From Prolixibacteraceae bacterium (GTDB lineage Bacteria > Bacteroidota > Bacteroidia > Bacteroidales > Prolixibacteraceae), in the NCBI GenBank assembly GCA_027858145.1, contig JAQIDF010000054.1, positions 1 through 8,460 on the forward strand: a DNA stretch of 8,460 nt, in the 5' to 3' direction. Made by a program: the position numbers and the translations under genes. Positions within the stretch are counted from its first letter, which is position 1. Every line of letters starts with the position of its first letter. The notes beneath the pieces are model-generated. The model did not search any database. It was not told the origin of the DNA and was given only the letters and a program-made list of their open reading frames with translations. Below are positions 1 through 6,934 of the stretch, piece by piece.

Positions 1-18
1 CAATTAGAATTGAATGAT

Positions 19-1131
19 ATGAAGGGATTGAACCTAGGAGGATTGAACATTCCGGTGCCGATAATACAGGGCGGAATGGGCGTAGGCATATCGCTGTCGG
101 GACTGGCAGCTGCCGTTGCAAATGAAGGTGGTGTAGGTGTGATTTCGTGTGCAGGACTTGGATTGATTTACAAACAAAAATCAAAAGATTATATACAGGC
201 CAGCATTGATGGTTTGAAGGAAGAAATCCAAAAGGCACGGGCGAAAACGCGCGGTGTGATTGGCGTGAACATTATGTGGGCACTGACGAATTTTGAGGAT
301 ATGGTGCGTACCACTATTGCCGAAAAAGCCGATATTATTTTTGCCGGTGCGGGGCTACCGCTTAGCTTACCGTCGTTTCTAAAGTCTGACAGTATTACGA
401 AGCTGGTGCCAATTGTATCGTCGGGGAAAGCTGCGCGGTTGATTTGTACAAAGTGGAAAGCTTCGTTTGATTACCTGCCGGATGCTTTTGTTGTGGAAGG
501 CCCGAAAGCCGGTGGACACCTGGGGTTTAAGCGAGACCAGATTGACAACGAAGAATATTCGCTTGAGCACATTTTACCTGATGTTGTGAACGAAGTGCGC
601 ATGTTTGAAGAAAAATACGGTAAAGAAATACCTGTAATTGCAGCAGGTGGTTTGTACGATGGTGCCGATATATACGAAATTATGAGCAAAGGCGCCAAAG
701 GTGTTCAACTGGGTAGCCGTTTTGTAACTACGAATGAATGTGATGCTTCAGATACCTTTAAACAACAATACATAAATGGCGGCGAATCGGAAATTGAGAT
801 TATACAGAGTCCGGTAGGGATGCCAGGCAGAGCTTTTGGAGGTTCGTTTATCGACAAGGTAAAAAAAGGGCTGAAAGTGCCGAAGAAATGTCCGTTCCAG
901 TGTTTAAAAAGTTGCGATATTTCAAAAAGCCCGTATTGTATAATGACCGCTTTGTATAATGCTGCCAAAGGAAACATGAAATCAGGGTTTTCGTTTGCCG
1001 GCAGCAATGCATTTAAGGCATCAAAAATATCATCGGTTAACGAAGTTTTTAACGAACTTGTTGAAGGTTTTAAGCTGAAACGCGACGAGATGGAAGGCAG
1101 AATAAAAGAGGCAATAGGCTCGAAAGCCTAG
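19..1131 (+). CDS. NAD(P)H/FMN-dependent nitronate monooxygenase-family oxidoreductase
   Basis: Predicted cytoplasmic FMN-dependent TIM-barrel oxidoreductase of the nitronate monooxygenase / 2-nitropropane dioxygenase / FabK superfamily. Counting from the ATG at 19 (370 residues), the N-terminal IIQGGMGVG segment (about 16-24), AAGGLYDG (about 208-215) and GVQLGSRFVTT (about 228-238) are the usual FMN/phosphate-binding strands. KAGGHLG (about 163-169) carries the His that is catalytic in nitronate monooxygenases. FabK (enoyl-ACP reductase) shares the fold, so the substrate is uncertain. Unusual is a C-terminal cluster of four Cys (CPFQC, then SC, then YC, about 291-307), which could bind an Fe-S cluster or zinc. 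The frame is open to the left edge (an in-frame TTG lies at 10). ATG 19 is preferred because it puts the first glycine motif at the normal distance from the N terminus, but there is no visible Shine-Dalgarno sequence and only 18 nt of upstream context. It converges with the operon at 1147-2068. Confidence 0.85.
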   Translation: MKGLNLGGLNIPVPIIQGGMGVGISLSGLAAAVANEGGVGVISCAGLGLIYKQKSKDYIQASIDGLKEEIQKARAKTRGVIGVNIMWALTNFEDMVRTTIAEKADIIFAGAGLPLSLPSFLKSDSITKLVPIVSSGKAARLICTKWKASFDYLPDAFVVEGPKAGGHLGFKRDQIDNEEYSLEHILPDVVNEVRMFEEKYGKEIPVIAAGGLYDGADIYEIMSKGAKGVQLGSRFVTTNECDASDTFKQQYINGGESEIEIIQSPVGMPGRAFGGSFIDKVKKGLKVPKKCPFQCLKSCDISKSPYCIMTALYNAAKGNMKSGFSFAGSNAFKASKISSVNEVFNELVEGFKLKRDEMEGRIKEAIGSKA

Positions 1132-1157
1132 CCTCTGTTGTTGTGTTTATTTTTTTG
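1108..1157. terminator. bidirectional rho-independent terminator overlapping a stop codon
   Basis: An 11-bp stem is formed by 1108-1112 + 1115-1120 pairing with 1125-1135. It has a 2-nt AA bulge (1113-1114) and a CGAA loop, which reads TTCG on the minus strand. On the plus strand the stem is followed by a T-rich stretch ending in seven Ts (1150-1156). On the minus strand it is followed directly by TTTTATT. It therefore suits termination of both the oxidoreductase gene and the convergent small-protein operon. The TAG stop of the plus-strand gene (1129-1131) lies in the 3' arm. Confidence 0.75.
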
Positions 1158-1416
1158 ATGGTCGGTGGCGATATGGGTTAATCATAATTAATGCCAGGTC
1201 GAGCATTTTATCCCGCATTTCGTACATCATAGGTGTTGCCCAATCAGCTAAAAGTGAGGGAATAAGGCGCGCGGGATGCAAATCGTGTTTTAGCTGTATG
1301 CTATGTATTTCAAGTTCTTTTTTGTGAATGCGCGACATGTATCCCAGATGAACGAGTTCATCCTGAATATCTTTATACGATTTTATGTGTTTGTATCTTA
1401 TTGGTTTATTCTTCAT
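1147..1416 (-). CDS. small hypothetical protein, third gene of the YtxH/holin-like operon
   Basis: This 89-residue protein is not recognised. It is basic, rich in Lys, His and Met, has no signal peptide and no clear membrane segment, and is probably cytoplasmic or peripheral. Residues about 50-80 (from PARLIPSLLADW through MINPYRH) form a moderately hydrophobic helix-prone stretch. The N-terminal third (KHIKSYKDIQDELVHLG) looks like a charged helix. Its ATG overlaps the end of the upstream holin-like gene by 11 nt (1406-1416), so translational coupling is likely and explains the lack of its own ribosome binding site. Its stop lies 12 nt from the bidirectional hairpin. By position it corresponds to the small third gene in yqjD-yqjE-yqjK-type clusters, but I see no sequence basis for calling it YqjK. 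It is real mainly because of the tight operon packing and ordinary composition. Confidence 0.65.
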   Translation of the reverse strand: MKNKPIRYKHIKSYKDIQDELVHLGYMSRIHKKELEIHSIQLKHDLHPARLIPSLLADWATPMMYEMRDKMLDLALIMINPYRHRPSKK

Positions 1417-1771
1417 GATTAATTGAATTTGTGTACATTAACTGCATGAACCGTTTAACCGACGGCCATTCAAACAATGGCTTGCGTAATGCCCACATCA
1501 AAAGGGCAATAACAATATAAAAGCTTGCTGTGATTAGGAATCCGTAAATGTACGAATCGAGCAATTCGCTAATATAAACAGCTGCTGCAAGTGACACAAA
1601 CAGCAATATAAATATTAATATATAAAGCATTGCTGATTTGAACAAAAAGTCCGACAGACATCGCGATAGTTCACCGGTAATGTGAAGTTTGGAAATTTCA
1701 ATTTGTGTTTTGGCGTAGTCTTCGAACTCTTTTTTCAAATCGCCCATTTCACGGGTGATTTTCTCTTGCAT
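1406..1771 (-). CDS. two-TM holin-like / YqjE-type inner-membrane protein
   Basis: A 121-residue membrane protein with a charged, helix-forming N-terminal segment of about 40 residues (EKITREMGDLKKEFEDYAK). Two hydrophobic helices follow at about 44-67 and 74-95, separated by a short SELLDSYIY turn, then a short basic tail. This architecture matches the phage-holin superfamily III / YqjE-like group (Pfam Phage_holin_3_6), which despite the name is widespread in chromosomes and mostly of unknown role. There are no lysis genes nearby, so a phage function is unlikely. The gene begins 18 nt after the YtxH gene stops and overlaps the next gene by 11 nt, so the three are probably co-transcribed. 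The start at ATG 1771 is the only one that keeps the amphipathic N terminus. The protein probably sits in the inner membrane together with the YtxH protein. Confidence 0.75.
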   Translation of the reverse strand: MQEKITREMGDLKKEFEDYAKTQIEISKLHITGELSRCLSDFLFKSAMLYILIFILLFVSLAAAVYISELLDSYIYGFLITASFYIVIALLMWALRKPLFEWPSVKRFMQLMYTNSINHEE

Positions 1772-1789
1772 GATAATTGTTTTAGATGA

Positions 1790-2068
1790 TTATTCAGCTT
1801 TTTCAGGAGCGTTTTTGTATTGCTCTTTCAGCTTTTCGATGCGATCTTCAACTTCTTTCATTCTGGCTTTAACTTCATCTTTCATCTCGACGCCTTTTTC
1901 TTTGAGTTGTTCACTCAGCTTTTCGAGCTCTTTTTCCATTTCTTTAATTTTCACCCTGATTTGCTTTCGGGTTTTTTCGCCCGATTGTGGTGCATATAAA
2001 AGTCCAAGTGCTGTACCTGTTGCTGCACCAAATAATAATCCACTGATAAAATATCCTGTCTTGTTCAT
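1790..2068 (-). CDS. YtxH domain protein (membrane anchor plus coiled coil)
   Basis: A 92-residue protein. The N-terminal third is one glycine-patterned hydrophobic helix (about 6-25, SGLLFGAATGTALGLLY) followed by APQSGEKTRKQI, which is the hallmark of YtxH-type proteins (small-residue TM helix, then P-x-SG-x-x-x-R). Residues about 38-85 are a highly charged Glu/Lys coiled coil with regular heptads (KEMEKELEKLSEQLKEK). The YtxH family is associated with envelope and general stress responses, and its biochemical role is not settled. The frame extends upstream to an ATG at 2149, but the added 27 residues look like translated non-coding DNA and would bury the TM helix, so ATG 2068 is chosen. 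It is the first gene of the minus-strand three-gene operon. Its upstream region contains an isolated terminator hairpin (2159-2183) that could act as a leader attenuator. Confidence 0.82.
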   Translation of the reverse strand: MNKTGYFISGLLFGAATGTALGLLYAPQSGEKTRKQIRVKIKEMEKELEKLSEQLKEKGVEMKDEVKARMKEVEDRIEKLKEQYKNAPEKAE

Positions 2069-2139
2069 TGTGTTAAATTTTAAGTGTTTAAAATAATTAT
2101 TTGTGTTAAATACTTTACATGTAAACGGGCAAGGATGGT

Positions 2140-2183
2140 AATTGTTCAAAAAACAAATAACCCCGCCTTGTTGAGGCGGGGTT
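2140..2183 (-). terminator. strong rho-independent terminator on the minus strand, no gene upstream
   Basis: There is a perfect 10-bp GC-rich stem: 2159-2168 (AACCCCGCCT) pairs with 2174-2183 (AGGCGGGGTT), with a 5-nt loop. Read on the minus strand, the hairpin is followed by ATTTGTTTTTTG, a good U-tract. On the plus strand the sequence after it is A-rich rather than T-rich. It therefore faces minus-strand transcripts, yet no open reading frame on that strand lies between it and the start of the plus-strand gene at 2438. It either ends a short non-coding transcript or attenuates the YtxH operon leader. Confidence 0.7.
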
Positions 2184-2220
2184 GATGAGAAAAATTGCTT
2201 TTCTATCTGTGTTTATTAAT
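2140..2220 (-). ncRNA. candidate small RNA or attenuated leader upstream of the YtxH operon
   Basis: The candidate transcript would run from about 2219 down to the U-tract after the 2159-2183 hairpin, roughly 70-80 nt. A minus-strand TTACTTTG at 2227-2234 matches seven of eight positions of the Bacteroidota -7 element TAnnTTTG and would place the start near 2219. No clear -33 TTTG is visible. The 5' part is A-rich and unstructured by eye, and the 3' part is the strong hairpin. No known RNA family was recognised. The terminator is solid; the transcript itself is inferred. Confidence 0.3.
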
Positions 2221-2289
2221 CTGTTGCAAAGTAAACACCTAAAAAGTGCATAAAAACTGATTAAAGCAGGCTATTGAAAGTATTTTGTT

Positions 2290-2303
2290 TTAACATCTGT
2301 TAA
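2290..2303. promoter_or_regulatory. palindrome upstream of the CotH protein gene
   Basis: A perfect 6-2-6 inverted repeat, TTAACATCTGTTAA, about 65 nt upstream of the putative -33 element of the large plus-strand gene. The symmetry and spacing suit a dimeric regulator site. No regulator is identified, and A/T-rich DNA produces such palindromes fairly often. Confidence 0.3.
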
Positions 2304-2323
2304 CACTTGGGCGAAGTGATAAT

Positions 2324-2349
2324 TTTTACAGAAATTTATTTCTGTAAAA
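2324..2349. promoter_or_regulatory. perfect 11-bp inverted repeat upstream of the CotH protein promoter
   Basis: TTTTACAGAAA (2324-2334) and TTTCTGTAAAA (2339-2349) are exact reverse complements around TTTA. It ends 18 nt before the putative -33 element at 2368, a position suited to an operator or activator site. It is too A/T-rich for a good terminator, and no gene ends before it on either strand. Confidence 0.4.
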
Positions 2350-2367
2350 CATGCTTTATTATCTTTA

Positions 2368-2399
2368 TTTGTGTTAATTCTAAAAAAATATTTAGTTTG
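2368..2399 (+). promoter_or_regulatory. Bacteroidota-type promoter for the large CotH-domain gene
   Basis: TTTG at 2368-2371 and TTAGTTTG at 2392-2399 are separated by 20 nt. This matches the Bacteroidota sigma-ABfr pattern (TTTG, 19-21 nt, TAnnTTTG) with one mismatch in the -7 element. Transcription would start near 2406, giving a leader of about 32 nt before ATG 2438. The leader is A/T-rich with no Shine-Dalgarno sequence, normal for this phylum. Confidence 0.5.
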
Positions 2400-2437
2400 T
2401 GAACGGTACAATTAATGATTGAATTAGAAAATAATTT

Positions 2438-5400
2438 ATGAAAAAATCAATACAAATTTCGCTTGTTCTTTTACCTCTCCTATCTTTAACAATAATACAG
2501 CATCCACTTAAAGCCCAAATTGTAATTAATGAGTTTATGGCCTCGAACACCGGAGTTTTAATTGACCCCGATTATAACGAAAGTGCCGACTGGGTTGAGA
2601 TATACAATGGTTCAAATGAAACTGTATCGTTAAACAATTACTACCTTACCGATAACATATCCGATATTTACAAATGGCAAATAAAAACAAATGATGAAAT
2701 CGAGCCTTACGGCTATCAACTTATTTGGGCCGATGGCATGAATACCGGACTTCATGCTTCTTTTAAATTATCGGCCGACGGTGAAGAATTGGCTCTAATT
2801 TCACCTAATGGCGAAATTATCGATTCTATTTCATTCAAATATCAGGAGCCAAATATCTCGATGGGGCGCGAAACCGACGGAGCTCAAAATTGGGTGTTTT
2901 TTACAGACGCAACTCCAGGTGAGCAGAATATTGGCGCATCGTTTTCTGAAATTGTATACAATACGCCCCTAATACAACCTTTTGGTGGAATTTATCAGAC
3001 TTCGGTACAAGTTAATATTGAATCAAAATTTGGTGGTGAAGTTCGCTATACCCTTAATGGCGCCGAACCCGACAAAAATTCACTTATCGCTACTACTCCA
3101 ATACCCATAAACGGGACAACGGTTATAAGAGCACGAATATTTAAACAGGGGCAAAAGCCCGGTCCTATAGTTACTCAAACCTATTTTATCGACACCAACA
3201 GCGAAATAGGTGAATTACCGATAGTTGCCATTTCTACACATCCCGATAACTTCTGGGATTCCGAAAAAGGCATTTATGTGCAAAATTATAAACCTGAATG
3301 GGAAATACCTGTAAACATTGAGCTTTTTGAAAACGATGGTAGCGACAGGGCTGCCTTTAACCTGATGGCAGGTGTAAAAGTAAACGCGTTGTATGCCTGG
3401 AAACTCCCCCAGAAAATGCTTGGTGTATATTTCAGAAAAGAATATGGAGAGGAAAAACTTGACTACCCGCTAATTTATGAAAAGGATAGAAAAAAATACG
3501 ACTCATTTGCTTTGCGCGCTTCGGGAAGCGACTGGACATATACTTTGTTCAGAGACGGTATAGCCCAAAACGCCACTTACGATTACACTCAAGTCGATAA
3601 TTCAGGTTTGAGGGCTTGCGTGGTATATGTAAATGGCGAGTACATGGGAATACATAACATCAGGGAAAAGATCAACGATGATTATGTGATTCAGAACTTT
3701 AATATTCCTGAAGATAGCATTTACATGGTTGAATATGAAGAATATGCTGAAGAAGGAGGAGAAGAGGCACTGGAAGAGTACAATAAATTAATTGATTTAA
3801 CCAAAAAAGACCTTACACTTGCAGAAAACTGGCTTGCTGTTGAAAACGAGATGGACATTGATAATTTCACCGATTTGGTTGTTGCTGAACTGTGGAGTGG
3901 AAATACATCAATCGACCACAACGTAATGGCATGGAAACCAGTTAATAAAGGTAAATGGCGATGGATATTAAATGACATCGACCGGGGATTTTTCAATCCC
4001 GATGATCACCTAATGGATTTCTACATAAAACAAAACTCATGGCCACTCAAAGAATTGGCAAACAATCCCGAATACATTCACCATCTGGGTAAAAGAACGG
4101 CCGACCATTTGTTTACAACTTATCACCCCGATCGGATTCTTCCACTTATCGACAGGCATAAAAACACAATAAATGACGAAATTCCGAGGCATGTAGCACG
4201 TTGGGAAGGAACCGAAGCTATCGACAATTACGGGCGCCCGCTCGAATCATACGAATATTGGGTCGATGAAGTGAACGACCTGAAACAATTTGCTGCCGAA
4301 CGCTCAGGTTTTCTGCTCGATAATCTCACTGAATACGGATTTGAGGAAAGTGTTCCCCTTGTTGTTTCAGCGTATCCGGAAAAAGCTGGTCAGGTTCTTT
4401 TCAACGGCTTGAAAATTCCAGTTGACAATTGTGTGGGCAAATATCCGGCTAACGAAGATATTGATTTAAGAGCCGATGCCTTGCCCGGTTTCCAGTTTAA
4501 AGGTTGGTCGTATTCTGAAAAAACAAACCTGATAGCAAAAGAGTCGTTATGGAAATATAACGACAGTGGTTCTGATTTGGGAACCAGTTGGAAAAATGCT
4601 ACTTACAGCGATGAAAACTGGCAGGAAGGCTACGCCGAGCTTGGCTATGGCGATAACGACGAAAATACGGAGCTAAGCTATGGTGATGACCGCAACAACA
4701 AACAAATAACGACTTACTTCAGAAAAACCTTTTCGGTTGATGTAGCCAACTTCCAAAGCCTTTTGCTTAACCTCAAATGCGATGATGGTGCTGTGGTTTA
4801 TCTTAACAACGAAGAAGTACTTCGGTTCAACATGCCCGATGGAGCAATCGATTACCAAACGAGGGCACCTGAAGCTGTTCAAAACGAATCATCGTTTAAA
4901 CAATTCAGCCTTCCCGTGGAATCAATAATATTGGGCGAAAATCAGCTTGCTGTTGAAATACATCAAACAAAAGCAACCAGCAGCGATATCAGTTTCGACC
5001 TTGAACTTTCAGCAATTACGGCTGCAACAGACAATTATCTTTCGACCAATCATGAAATAAATATTATCCCAGGAGAAGAAATGCTGATTACTGCCGTTTT
5101 TGAATCTACAAACGCATGTATTGTGCCGGCCAATATCACTTCGGAGCTTATACTGTATCGCGATTGTTCGCCATATTTGGTTCAGAAAGATGTTGAAATT
5201 TCAACCGCGGGTAAATTAATTATAGAAGAAGGCGTTGAAATTTGGATGCCCGAGAACGGTATTATCAATGCCCATGGACCAATAGTTGCCAAAGGCACAG
5301 CCAGTAATCCGGTAATTTTCAAAGCGAACCCTCAAAATGAAAGCCAATCTTGGGGGATCATCAATATTGTTGGGGTTGCAGACACTTCGTACTTTACTAA

Positions 5401-6934
5401 TGTGATTATTGAAGATGCTTCAACCGGAGACCATCCCATACGAGATATAGCAGCCATATCGGCTTATCATTCAGTAGTTGTAATCGATAGCACCACAATT
5501 GAAAATGTACACGGAAATCCTATTATTGGAAGGTATTCCGACATCTGGCTTACCAATTCGAGATTACATTCTTCAATTACCGGCGACTTTATCAATGTAA
5601 AATATGGAAAGGGATTTATTAACAATTGCAGTTTTAGAGGCAATTCGCAGCCCGACACCGATGCCATTGATTATGACGATGTTAAAAACGGAACAATTAA
5701 GAATTCTACTATACACGATTTTCAGGGCTTCAACAGCGATGCCATCGACATTGGCGAGCAGTCGCAAAATGTGCTTATCGACAGTATTTTTGTGTATAAC
5801 ATTACCGACAAAGGCGTGTCGGTTGGGCAACAATCATCGGCAACAATCAGTAATTCAATTTTTACAGCCTGTGATCTTGGGGCTGGACTTAAAGATTCGA
5901 GCCGGATAACAATAAACCATTGCACGTATTACGGCAATAATATATCGGTAGCCAGTTACGAGAAAAATCCGGGCGATGCCGGTGCCAATGTTACGGTAAA
6001 AAATTCAATCTTGTCAAACAGTTATGAATCGACTGTCTTGTGCGATGAAAAATCAACATTAATAGTTAGTTACAGCTTGTCGGACAACGATAGTTTACCC
6101 GCTGCAAACAACAATATTTTTGCCAATCCTTTTTTCGAAAATCCAACATTTTACCAGTTTGGTTTAACAAACTCATCACAGGCAATATTTGCATCTTACG
6201 ATGGCACAGACATGGGAATAACACTGTCACCAGCAGATGCCACACCAAACCTTATTATCGACAGAATATTCTACTCAACCTCTGCACAGACCGACCTTCC
6301 CGAGTTCTTTACTATTTATAATCCGTCAAATACAGAAATCAATCTGGCGGGAATGAAAATTACACGAGGCGTAACTTTTGAGTTTCCAACAGGCGCATCG
6401 ATTAATGCAGGCGAAAGAACCTACTTAACGGGAGACATTCTTCACTCATATTGGGGAAACAAGACCAAAAACCTTTATCAGTGGTACAGTGGTAAACTAG
6501 CCGATGAAGGCGAAACCATTCAGCTCGAAACCGAATCCGGAATTCTAATCGATGGCGTAAAATACGACAACAAAAACCCCTGGCCAAAACTAAGCAATCC
6601 AGAAAACGGTATCATTCTTAATTCGTATGATGTTGACAACCATTTCGGAAACAATTGGATAAACGAAAATGTAAATACAATGGTCTCGGCCAAAGAGATT
6701 AACTCAAAGCAAACCACATTTAAAGTTTATCCCAACCCGGCATCCGAAACAATAACGATCGAAGGATTAACGGATTCAGCAGCACCGATTATGATATACA
6801 ACCTGACAGGAGAATGTGTTTATTCACAAAAGAGTACTGAAACTCGTTGCGAAATAAAAATTTCGCAGCTGGCAAGTGGCTTATACCTGGTTAAATCGGG
6901 ACTACAGTCTTCGATTATAATTGTAAAACACTAA
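2438..6934 (+). CDS. secreted modular CotH-kinase-domain protein with lamin-tail domains, beta-helix and T9SS sorting domain
   Basis: A 1498-residue cell-surface or secreted protein. Order: signal peptide (1-26, ending LKA|Q); lamin-tail domain opening with IVINEFMASN (28-165); chitobiase-C-like sandwich (about 173-252, VRYTLNGAEPD); CotH kinase domain (about 260-633). The CotH part shows FALRASGSDW, RDGIAQN, the diagnostic VYVNGEYMGIHNIREK (397-411) and the Asp-rich WRWILNDIDRGF (507-518), the likely metal site. Then comes an InlB-type repeat (640-693 and 863-890) interrupted by a jelly-roll-like module (about 700-862, LGYGD, DDGAVVYLNNEEV, AVEIHQ). A right-handed parallel beta-helix follows (about 900-1245) with repeated DAID rungs. 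A second lamin-tail domain (about 1271-1410) and a type IX sorting domain (about 1427-1498, FKVYPNPAS to GLYLVK) close the protein. T9SS would export it through the outer membrane. CotH homologues are atypical kinases in spore coats, but the substrate here is unknown. ATG 2438 directly precedes the signal peptide. The gene appears monocistronic. Confidence 0.9.
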   Translation: MKKSIQISLVLLPLLSLTIIQHPLKAQIVINEFMASNTGVLIDPDYNESADWVEIYNGSNETVSLNNYYLTDNISDIYKWQIKTNDEIEPYGYQLIWADGMNTGLHASFKLSADGEELALISPNGEIIDSISFKYQEPNISMGRETDGAQNWVFFTDATPGEQNIGASFSEIVYNTPLIQPFGGIYQTSVQVNIESKFGGEVRYTLNGAEPDKNSLIATTPIPINGTTVIRARIFKQGQKPGPIVTQTYFIDTNSEIGELPIVAISTHPDNFWDSEKGIYVQNYKPEWEIPVNIELFENDGSDRAAFNLMAGVKVNALYAWKLPQKMLGVYFRKEYGEEKLDYPLIYEKDRKKYDSFALRASGSDWTYTLFRDGIAQNATYDYTQVDNSGLRACVVYVNGEYMGIHNIREKINDDYVIQNFNIPEDSIYMVEYEEYAEEGGEEALEEYNKLIDLTKKDLTLAENWLAVENEMDIDNFTDLVVAELWSGNTSIDHNVMAWKPVNKGKWRWILNDIDRGFFNPDDHLMDFYIKQNSWPLKELANNPEYIHHLGKRTADHLFTTYHPDRILPLIDRHKNTINDEIPRHVARWEGTEAIDNYGRPLESYEYWVDEVNDLKQFAAERSGFLLDNLTEYGFEESVPLVVSAYPEKAGQVLFNGLKIPVDNCVGKYPANEDIDLRADALPGFQFKGWSYSEKTNLIAKESLWKYNDSGSDLGTSWKNATYSDENWQEGYAELGYGDNDENTELSYGDDRNNKQITTYFRKTFSVDVANFQSLLLNLKCDDGAVVYLNNEEVLRFNMPDGAIDYQTRAPEAVQNESSFKQFSLPVESIILGENQLAVEIHQTKATSSDISFDLELSAITAATDNYLSTNHEINIIPGEEMLITAVFESTNACIVPANITSELILYRDCSPYLVQKDVEISTAGKLIIEEGVEIWMPENGIINAHGPIVAKGTASNPVIFKANPQNESQSWGIINIVGVADTSYFTNVIIEDASTGDHPIRDIAAISAYHSVVVIDSTTIENVHGNPIIGRYSDIWLTNSRLHSSITGDFINVKYGKGFINNCSFRGNSQPDTDAIDYDDVKNGTIKNSTIHDFQGFNSDAIDIGEQSQNVLIDSIFVYNITDKGVSVGQQSSATISNSIFTACDLGAGLKDSSRITINHCTYYGNNISVASYEKNPGDAGANVTVKNSILSNSYESTVLCDEKSTLIVSYSLSDNDSLPAANNNIFANPFFENPTFYQFGLTNSSQAIFASYDGTDMGITLSPADATPNLIIDRIFYSTSAQTDLPEFFTIYNPSNTEINLAGMKITRGVTFEFPTGASINAGERTYLTGDILHSYWGNKTKNLYQWYSGKLADEGETIQLETESGILIDGVKYDNKNPWPKLSNPENGIILNSYDVDNHFGNNWINENVNTMVSAKEINSKQTTFKVYPNPASETITIEGLTDSAAPIMIYNLTGECVYSQKSTETRCEIKISQLASGLYLVKSGLQSSIIIVKH

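Noticed and set aside
10..18. TTG start for the oxidoreductase
   Set aside because: ATG at 19 is in the same frame and gives the family's usual N-terminal length. The frame is open to the window edge, so an even earlier start cannot be fully excluded.
1406..1771. Phage lysis holin / prophage remnant
   Set aside because: No endolysin, tail or integrase genes are nearby. The chromosomal YqjE-like neighbourhood with YtxH explains it better.
1755..2096. Plus-strand open frame of 113 codons rich in Ser and Phe
   Set aside because: It is the antisense of the Glu/Lys coiled coil of the YtxH protein. Such complements of GAA/AAA repeats yield Ser/Phe-rich shadows.
2069..2149. Upstream extension of the YtxH protein to ATG 2149
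   Set aside because: The extra 27 residues are unlike the family, which begins just before the glycine-rich TM helix. ATG 2068 fits.
3721..3785. Purine-rich GAAGAAGGAGGAGAAGAG tract as a repeat
   Set aside because: It encodes an acidic loop (EEYAEEGGEEALEEY) in the CotH domain and has no regular repeat unit.
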